This document shows positions 56,168 through 64,000 of a DNA stretch of 64,000 bases, one piece after another; positions within the stretch are counted from its first letter, which is position 1; each line of letters starts with the position of its first letter. The position numbers and the translations under genes are program-made. Origin of the DNA: Hordeum vulgare subsp. vulgare (taxonomy: Eukaryota; Streptophyta; Magnoliopsida; Poales; Poaceae); contig NC_058524.1 of NCBI RefSeq assembly GCF_904849725.1, forward strand, positions 349,119,823 to 349,183,822, written 5' to 3'. The notes beneath the pieces were generated by a model, which worked only from the letters and a program-made list of their open reading frames with translations, ran no database searches and was not told the DNA's origin.

Positions 56168-56978
56168 GCTTTAGGCGAACCTGGTTCGCGGCGAAGCCTC
56201 CGAGTGGGAGGGTAGCTCTTCGCTCAGAAAAGTTTTTTAACTTAGGCGAATTTGGTTTGCGGCTAAGCCCCCGAGTGAGAGGGTAGCTCTTCACTCGGAG
56301 TAGTTTTTTAACTTAGGCGAATCTCGTTCGCGGCTGAGCCCCCGAGTGAGGGGGTAGCTCTTCACTCGGAGAAGTTTTCTAACTTAGGCGAATCTGGTTC
56401 ACGACTAAGCCCCTGAGTGAGAGGGTAGCTCTTCACTCGGAGAAGTTTTCTAACTTAGGCGAATTTGGTTCGCGGCTAAGCTCCGAAGTGAGAGGGTAGC
56501 TCTTCACTCGGAGAAGTTTTTGAACTTAGGCGAATCTGGTTCGCGGCTAAGCCCCCGAGCGAGAGGTTAGCTCTTCACTCGGAGAAGTTTTCTAACTTAG
56601 GCGAATCTGGTTCGCGGCTAAGCCCCCGAGGGAGAGGGTACCTCTTCACTCGGAGAAGTTTTCTAACTTAGGCGAATCTGGTTCGCGGCTAAGCCCCCGA
56701 GCGAGAGGTTAGGTCTTCAATCGGAGAAGTTTTCTAACTTAGGCGAATTTGGTTCGCGGCTAAGCCCCCGAGTGAGAGGGTAGCTCTTCACTCGGAGAAG
56801 TTTTCTAACTTAGGCGAATCTGGTTCGCGGCTAAACCCCCGAGTGAGAGGGTAGCTCTTCACCCGAAGAAGTTTTTAAACTTAGGCGAATCTGGTTTGCG
56901 GCTAAGCCCCCGAGTCAGAGGCTAGCTCTTCACTCGGAGAAGTTTTCTAACTTAGGCGAATCTGGTTCGTGGCTAAGC
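56168..56978 (+). repeat. 71-bp tandem array, about 11 copies
   Basis: The unit carries AACTTAGGCGAAT at 56239, 56310, 56381, 56452, 56523 and so on, exactly 71 bases apart. Each unit contains GGTTCGCGGCTAAGC and TAGCTCTTCACTCGG. Copies differ by a few bases. The array ends where the CACTA element begins. Confidence 0.92.
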
Positions 56979-57004
56979 CACTACTAGAAAAAAGCCTATA
57001 GCTA

Positions 57005-57315
57005 ATATGGACATTAATGGCGCACCATGCATGTGGTGCGCCATTAGTGTCCATATTACTAATGGCGCACCATGTGTCTGGTGCGCCATTACTATCTTTG
57101 TCCTGGCCCCACACCCTTTCCTACACTTACCAGTGGCGCACCATGGGAAGTGCACCATTACTAGTTTTAACTAGTAATGGCGCACCACGTCCATGGTGGG
57201 CCACTACTAATATTTTTTTCAGTTTTTTTTAATACTAATGGCGCATTCTTACGTGGTGCGCCATTAGTAACCCTGGTTACTAATGGCGCATTCTTCCTAG
57301 GTGCGCCATTGGTAA
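57005..57315. repeat. CACTA 5' subterminal hairpin repeats, six units
   Basis: Six units follow the pattern AATGGCGCACC, 8-10 bases, GGTGCGCCATT, starting at about 57017, 57061, 57133, 57175, 57237 and 57283. Each folds back on itself. In CACTA elements such subterminal motifs are transposase binding sites. Confidence 0.85.
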
Positions 57316-57774
57316 CCTGGGAGGAGTAGATATTTTTGACAACCCACTTCACACTCACTTCCCCCCACTCCATTCTCTCCACCACTTCACACTCACTAGT
57401 CTCGGCTGACTCCTTATCCTCACCTCATTTGCACCATATATTCACCCAAATTAAGTGGTTAAATTCCCTTTTTTGATAGGTAAGTAAGGGGACACCTTTC
57501 TTTATGTGCTAGATCTACTTTTTTCTCCCTCCAACACGTGTACACACTTTTTATGGCCTAGATCTACGTATGTTTGTGGTGTTGCATATGTTTGTGTTTG
57601 CAGGTACCGGTATTTGAAATGCGATAGTTGCCAATATTTTGCAGGAATGTTGATTCATTTCCGTTTCGGCGAGAATTTGGCACTATGCATTATTTTTGGT
57701 CTTATTTTTAGGCAAAGTCATGTCAAATTTTTTTTGGCTCTAACATATCGTTTTGCTCTACCTCGCAGGCAACC

Positions 57775-60700
57775 ATGGTCCGCACGATGACCGAAGGCAT
57801 CGTGAATAGGTTTTTGAGCTCCGCGAAGGCCGAGATGCTTCAAAAGAACAAGACGGAGATAAGATGTCTGTGTCGAAGATGCAAGCTGAAGAGCCTTATG
57901 GACCCGGATTCCAGACAGGTGCGGGACCACCTACTCGTGCATGGTTTCATGGATGGATATCAGTGGAAAGGTGATGAAGATGATTATGAAGTCGTCCATG
58001 GGGGCCGGGCAAGAAAAAAGGAAGGGTTGCAAGACAATAGCGGCGAGGGCGGGCGAGAAGACGAAGAATCTCCAGGACATGATCACGAAGTAGATGCACG
58101 ACACAGTCATCATGTAGAAGATGCCGGACATGATGATAAGGAAGATCAAGACAAAGGGCATGATCATGAAGATGAAGATGCCGGAACAGACGACGATGGA
58201 CCATCGATGGGCTGGGTGTAGGACCCTCATATTCAAGAGCTGCTTCTCAAGCAGACGGGTAACACAAGAGCTGCTGCCCGAGAGAAAGCCAAGATGGATC
58301 AACTGGAGATAGACGCGGTTAATCCATTGTATAAAGGATGCAGGCCCGAGGATACCCGTCTAACAGTAACGCTCATGGCTCTGGAGATGAAGGTAAAACA
58401 CAAAATGACCGACTCATGCTTCGACGAGAACATGTCATTCTGGCACGAACGTCTTCCCATGGGGAACAAGTGCCCGAACAGTTTCGAGGAGGTGAAGAAA
58501 ATCGTGTGTCCTCTGGATTTACCGCACGTGAAATACCATGTGTGCATGAACGATTGCATCATTTATCGGGACGAGCACGCGGGGTCTACCATATGTCCGG
58601 TGTGCGGCATTACTCGATACAAGAAGAGGAAGAAAGCTCCTCGAAAAGTGGTGTGGTACTTTCCGATCACTCCTCGTATGCAGCGGTATTTCCCGAACCC
58701 TAAGCAAGCAGAGCTCCTACGTTGGCACACGGATAGGGAGGAGAAGAAGCGAGAAGATGACGGAAATGATCCAGAGATAAATAAAAAAGACAAGATGCTG
58801 AGTCACCCTAAGGATGCGAGCCAGTGGCAAGCGTTGAACTTCGAACACCCAGAATTTGGGGACGATCCAAGGAACATCATGTTGGGTGCGAGCACCAATG
58901 GAGTCTGCCCGTTTGGTAGCGAGAGAAGCACACATAGCACCTGGCATGTGTTTGTTTGGATGTACAACCCTCCCCCTGGATGTGCATGAAGAGGAAGTAC
59001 ATTCACATGAGTATGCTAATTGAAGGGACGAAACAACCAGGAAACGACATCAATCTGTATTTGGGGCTGCTGAAAGAGGAGCTAGACACGTTGTGGAAAA
59101 CGCCAGCCAATACGTGGGACGCCGCAGCGAAACAATATTTCCCTATGAGAGCCGCACTGCTCACGACGGTGCACGACTATCTCGGTTACGGATATGTCGC
59201 GGGGCAGGTGGTCCACGGATTTTGTGCATGCGTCAGGTGCATGGATGACACAACGTATCGCCAGCTAGATAGAGATCCCGGGTCTTCGAAAACCGTGTTC
59301 ATGGGACATCAAAGGTGGCTTCGCGACGATGACGCATGGAGAAAACGCAAGGATCTGTTCGATGGTGAAACCGAACCCCGAAGAGCCCCACGTATGAGGA
59401 GCGGCGAGGAAATAGACGAGCTGTTGAAAAATTGGAAAGAGTGCCCACCACCAGGAAAGAAGCGAAAGGCGCCACAGCCGCTTCTGAAGTTATGGAAAAC
59501 GAGGTCTGTTTTCTGGGACTTGCCGTACTCGAAGATCCTCCGTGTGCCTCACAGCCTTGATGTCATGCATATCACGAAGAACGTGTGCGAGAGTCTGCTT
59601 GGTACCCTGCTCAACATGCCAGAGAGGACCAAAGATGGGCCGAAAGCAAGGGCAGACTTGCAATCAATGGGCATCAGGGATGAGCTTCACGCAAAACGCC
59701 CTAATGATGATGATGATGATGATGATGAGGCGAAGGACACGGAAAGTCGTCGCAAAGGCAAAAAGGCCAAGAAGATCAAATATGACTGCCCTCCCACGTG
59801 CTTCACTCTAAGTCAGAAGGAGATCGATCAGTTTTTCACCTGCCTCGTAGGAGTAAAACTTCCTTACGGTTATGCAGGGAAGATAAGCAGATACCTAGAC
59901 TCAGCGAAGCAGAAGTTCAGCGGGATGAAGTCTCACGACTGTCACGTGCTGATGACGCAGATACTTCCAGTTGCAATCTGTGGGATCATGGACGCGCACG
60001 TATGTGAAACGCTATTTGGCCTATGCAACTTTTTCGACGTCATCTCTCGGAAGTTGGTTGGCGTGAGGCAACTCAGAAGGCTACAGGAAGAGATCATGGT
60101 GATACTATGTGAGCTTGAGATGTACTTCCCGCCCGCATTCTTCAACGTTATGGTGCCGTGCATCTACTGGTCCATATCGTGGAGGATATCATCCAACTCG
60201 GGCCGATGTTCCTGCACATCATGATGTCGTTTGAAAGGATGAATGGTGTCATCAAAGGATACGTTCGCAACAGGGCACGTCCAGATGGAAGCATAGCCCA
60301 GGGCTTTCTGACTGAAGAGTGCATCTCCTTCTGCACGAATTATCTAGGAATCGAGAACCCCGTTGGTCTGCCCGTCAACAGGCACCTCAGCAGGCTTGCT
60401 GGATGGGGTCACCGCGAGGGTCGCCGCGAAATGCATGTCGACTTCAAGAGTCGACTCGCCGACTTTGAAAGAGCAAACCTAGTCGCTCTACAACACATAG
60501 ACGTGGTCTATCCTTGGGTGGTAGAGCACAAAATCTTTATTGAGAAGACGTACAATGACCGAGGCCAATAGAGGACGGACAGAGATATAATCAAAGAGCA
60601 CAACTCATATTTCACGCGTTGGTTCAAGGACAAGCTTCTGTCGTACCCTTTACACGAGGATTCTTCCACGGAAGAAAAACTCATATTCGCCTTGTCACAG

Positions 60701-61326
60701 GGCGCCAAGCACAACCTGATGACCTATGAGGCATACGATATCAACAGGTACACATTCTACACCGAGGAAAAGGACATGAAGAGCGATTATCAGAACTCCG
60801 AGGTAACGATGGAATCCTACACCGGTAACGACAAGGACGGATACTACGGAAGGATCGAGGAGATCTGGGAGCTGAGCTACGCTGGAGAGAAGGTTCCGAT
60901 GTTCCATGTCAGATGGGCCAAGAGCGTCCTAAAAGAAGACCGGTATTTCACCACCATGGTTATACACGAAGCCAAATCGAAGACCGCAGGCGCAAACGTC
61001 ACCGGAAAAATGAGCCATGGGTACTGGCTTGCCAAGTGGACCAATGCTTCTTCATTACCGACCCGTCAAAGTCCAGTCGTGTTGTCGTGAGGAGAGGAAA
61101 AAGGAACATCATAGAAATGGATGGAGTCGCCAATGAGCAAGACTTCGACAAGTACGACGACCCGAAGATGGAAGATGATGACGACGATGAAGTAGCACAC
61201 AACACAAGAAGAAGCAAGACCACCCTACCTAAAGGATGTCCGTTCAAGAGAATAATTCAAGGGGTTCCCGGGCTAAATTATTCAACCGCGAGAAAGAAGG
61301 ACAAGAAGATCATTGTGAAAATATAG
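57775..61326 (+). pseudogene. CACTA TNP2-like transposase, decayed
   Basis: The start MVRTMTEGIVNRF lies at 57775. In order there is a transposase-associated domain (57775-58000), an acidic His-rich linker, the Transposase_21/TNP2 core (about 58300-59600, with ICPVCG and LPYSKILRVPHSLDVMHI), a DUF4218-type region (about 59930-60500, with DCHVLMTQILPVAI), and a DUF4216-type region (about 60780-61000, YYGRIEEIWELSY). Faults are TAG at 58219-58221 and 60569-60571, and frameshifts near 58975, 60160 and 61005. A full enzyme would cut both ends of the element in the nucleus. Length and domain order fit the family. Confidence 0.85.
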
Positions 61327-61704
61327 CTTATTAAGATCGAATCACGACGTGTCGACCGCGTGTGTGTCAGTGGCAAGCTCAATCTTTGATGACTGTTATT
61401 TCACGTCAGTTGATTTCAACCATGTCATGTAATTCTAAATCTTTGCACAATGTGATATCACCTCATAACATGATTTTTTGTAAGTGTCTCTCTCCGTGAG
61501 CTTTATGGATGGGTTAGGTGTAAAACATGTTTTTTCTCGGGCTACTCGTAAAACACATTAGATCGTTTGGCTAAACAAGTGGAAAAATGAGTGATTGGCT
61601 CTTTTCATAGTTCTTAGTAAGAAAATAGATGAAGTAAATACAAAGTATATTAGATAGGTGGCGAAACTATTACATGCATGCAACTAAAAATCAAAAAAAA
61701 GAGT
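61327..61704 (+). other. CACTA non-coding region after the transposase
   Basis: AT-rich; no gene visible. It leads to the second hairpin set. Confidence 0.6.
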
Positions 61705-61875
61705 TAGTAATGGCGCACCAGGGGAAGGTGCGCCATTGCTATCCCTCCCCACTTATGGTGCACCACTAGAAGGTGCGCCATTGCTATCCCTCCCCACTTA
61801 TGGCGCACGACTAAAAGGTGCGCCACTGATATGCCACTTATGGCGCACCCCTAAATGGTGCGCCATTGCTAACCC
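61705..61875. repeat. CACTA downstream hairpin repeats, four units
   Basis: Units at about 61709, 61752, 61800 and 61841 repeat the GGCGCACC...GGTGCGCC pattern of the 5' end, spaced by CCCTCCCCACTTATGG. Confidence 0.8.
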
Positions 61876-61889
61876 TCCCCAGTACTATA

Positions 61890-62168
61890 CCCTTTTGTCC
61901 CTCCACTCACTCGCATCTCCCCCGCATCTCCAATCCGGCCAACCGCACCCCTCCCTCCCTCCCTCCCATCTCCCCTCGTCAGCCACCGCCGCCGCCCTCC
62001 TCGTCAGCCACCTCCGCCCTCCTCGTCAGCCGTCGCCGCCCTCCTCGTCAGCCACCGCCGCCCTCCTCGTTATTGCCCCCAGGCCCCGGCCACCGCCGCG
62101 GCCCCCATTCGCCGATGCACACGTCCCCGCCGCCGGATCACGCCCCCGCACACGTCGCCGCCGCCGGA
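61890..62168 (+). other. GC-rich segment with CCTCCTCGTCAGCCACC repeats
   Basis: Four imperfect copies of a GCCCTCCTCGTCAGCC unit lie between 61976 and 62070 in a strongly GC-rich block unlike the rest of the CACTA element. It may be captured gene DNA. No protein is recognised. Confidence 0.45.
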
Positions 62169-63705
62169 TGATGACCCACAACTATAGGGGATCAATCGTA
62201 GTCCTTTCGTAAGTAAGATGTTGAACCCAACGAGGAGTAGAAGGCTCTGATAAACGGTTTTTAGCAAGGTAATAACTGCAAGCACTCAAAGTAGCGGTAA
62301 CAAGTGATGGTGTAGTGAGGTGAAACGAAGTAGGTGAAAAGTAACAAGTAACAACTAACAAGTAATAGCAACGGTGCAGCAAAGTGGCCCAATCCCTTTT
62401 GTAGCAAGGGACAAGCCTGAACAGAGTCTTATAGGAGGAAAAACGCTCCCGAGGACACACGGGAATTTCTGTCATGCTAGTTTCATCATGTTCATATGAT
62501 TCACGTTCGTTACTTTGATAGTTTGACATGTGGGTGAACCGACGCTTGGGTACTGCCCTTACTTGGACAAGCATCCCACTTATTATTAACCCCTCTCGCA
62601 AGCATCCGCAACTACGAAAGAAGAATTAAGACAACGTCTAACCATAGCATTAAACTAGTGGATCCAAATCAGCCCCTTACGAAGCAACACATAGACTGGG
62701 GTTTAAGATTCTGTCACTCTAGCAACCCATCATCTACTTACTACTCCCCAAAGCCTTCCTCTAGGCCCAAATAATGGTGAAGTGTTATGTAGTCGACGTT
62801 CACATAACACCACTAGAGGAAAAACAACATACAACATATCAAAATACCGAACGAATACCAAATTCACATGACTACTATTAGCATGACTTATCCCATGTCC
62901 TCAGGAACAAAAGTAACTACTCACAAAGCATAATCATAATCATGATCAGAGGTGTAATGAGTAGCATCAAGGATCTGAACATAAACTCTTCCACCAAATA
63001 ATCCAACTATCATCAACTACAAAGAGTAATCAACACTACTAGCAACCTTAGAAGTACCAATCGGAGTCGCGAGACACAGATTGGTTACAAGTGATGAACT
63101 AGGGTTTGGAGATGAGATGGTACTGATGAAGATGTTGATGGAGACGAGTCCCCTCCGATGAGAGGAGTGTCGGTGATGACGATGGCGACGATTTCCCCCT
63201 CCGGGAGGGAAGTTTCCTTGGCAGGATCGTCCTGCCGGAGCTCTAGATTGGTTCTGCTCAAGTTCCGCCTCGTGGCGGTGGAGAATCCACGAAAAAGCTC
63301 CGCGCTGATTTTTTCCCGGACGAAACCCTTCATATAGTAGAAGAGGGGGCCAGTGGGCCACCAGGGTGCCCACAAGCCCTGTTGCCGCGACCAGGGGGGC
63401 AGGCCACGACCATTAGGCTTGTGGGCCCCTGGCAGCTCCCCTCTGGCACTTCTTTCGTTCAGTATTTTTTATATATTCCCAAAAAATTCCACGTTGATTT
63501 TCAGGGCATTTGGAGTTGCGCAGAATAGAGGACTCAAACTTGCTCCTTTTTCCAGTCCAGAATTCCAGCTGCCGGTATTCTCCCTCTTCAAATAAACCTT
63601 GCAAAATAAGAGAGAAAAGGCATAAGTATGGTACCACAAAGTATAATAACAATCCATAAAGAGATACATATCAACATGAAAGCATGATGCAAAATGGACG
63701 TATCA
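62169..63705 (-). repeat. Athila-like LTR, reverse strand (3' LTR)
   Basis: Read on minus it starts TGATACGTCCATTTTGC at 63705 and ends TGTGGGTCATCA at 62169, 1537 bases. A polypurine tract (TAAGCTTGGGGGAGT) precedes it at 63720-63706, so this is the 3' LTR of a minus-strand element. The expected left target copy is CCGGA (62164-62168). Confidence 0.88.
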
Positions 63706-64000
63706 ACTCCCCCAAGCTTAGACCTCGCTTGTCCTCAAGCGAAAACCAAGATCCATAAACATGTCCACATGTTTAGGGATGAAGGTGTCGATAAAACATA
63801 ATACGGACATGAGGGCATCATGATCACACATAGAACAACAATATATCATAAAGATTCTTATGGGAAAGTAACAGTTCCTTCACAAAGCAAAGTATGAATA
63901 AAAAAACCTTACCGAGAAGTAGCCAACAACAATCCATAATCATTGAAGCAATTGCAATTTATCATAACATCAGAAAGAGTCAAATAAGAGCTTGTAAAGC
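63706..64000 (-). mobile_element. Interior of the right-edge Athila-like element, 3' end
   Basis: Polypurine tract and the CGCTTGAGGACAAGCG stretch typical of the end of this family's interior. The element continues past the window edge. No coding sequence is seen. Confidence 0.8.

Larger units (their letters stand above)
51358..56978 (+). mobile_element. Gypsy-like element with multi-exon ORF and 71-bp array, partial
   Basis: It starts TGTCGTGGATATAAGCC inside the Sukkula LTR. An LTR/leader, an intron-containing reading frame with a Transposase_28-type region, and a 3' tandem array follow. It is cut at 56978 by a CACTA element. No gag, RT or integrase is seen within the window. Confidence 0.6.
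56979..62168 (+). mobile_element. CACTA transposon (TNP2 type), 5' end to internal break
   Basis: The terminus is CACTACTAGAAAAAAGCC at 56979, preceded by AGC as candidate three-base target copy. Subterminal hairpin repeats, a TNP2-like transposase and a second hairpin set follow. At 62168 an Athila-like LTR interrupts, so the 3' terminus is outside the window. Confidence 0.85.

Noticed and set aside
56168..56978. CRISPR-like array
   Set aside because: The whole 71-bp unit is repeated, with no unique spacers, in a plant transposon.

Overview
The window looks like nuclear DNA of a Triticeae grass (wheat, Aegilops or barley group). It is dominated by nested retrotransposons. Several termini match well-known Triticeae families: the BARE-1/Angela/WIS LTR end, the Sukkula LTR end, and Athila-type LTRs of the TGATACG...ATCA class. 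Stowaway and Tourist MITEs and a CACTA transposon are also present. There is one good host gene. I see no bacterial, plasmid, CRISPR or viral system.

Layout. 1-6307: an Angela-type Ty1/copia element (+), interrupted at 904/905 by the LTR of a second Angela copy in reverse orientation. 6318-15435: a reverse-strand Sukkula LARD, a giant non-coding LTR element with a complete 4.0-kb 5' LTR, PBS, 3.2-kb non-coding interior and truncated 3' LTR. It carries two tRNA-like Pol III modules per LTR. 15436-21301: an Athila-like element (+) keeping a protease remnant, an intact 330-codon extra ORF, polypurine tract and LTR. 21386-23528: a 1-kb TTC/TTA microsatellite split by a Helitron-like insertion. 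23530-25460: non-coding DNA with MITEs, including three nested inside one another.

25615-48584 (-): an apparently intact gene of four coding exons and about 1099 aa. It has a methyl-CpG-binding domain, two C2H2 fingers and a C-terminal zinc ribbon. Its first intron is about 18 kb and splits the MBD. That intron holds a broken LINE, which in turn holds a tandem copia array and a 4.5-kb Sukkula solo LTR with a perfect TSD. The last intron holds two MITEs and a duplicated splice donor that forms a 16-nt cryptic exon.

Right of the gene, elements appear to be nested in series: copia (48.9 kb), Sukkula (50.03 kb), a multi-exon gypsy-like element with a 71-bp tandem array (51.36 kb), a CACTA transposon with decayed TNP2 transposase (56.98 kb), and an Athila-like element (62.17 kb) running off the right edge. 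Nearly all transposon proteins carry stops, frameshifts or lost catalytic residues. The MBD gene and the Athila 330-codon ORF are the only long intact frames I would call real.
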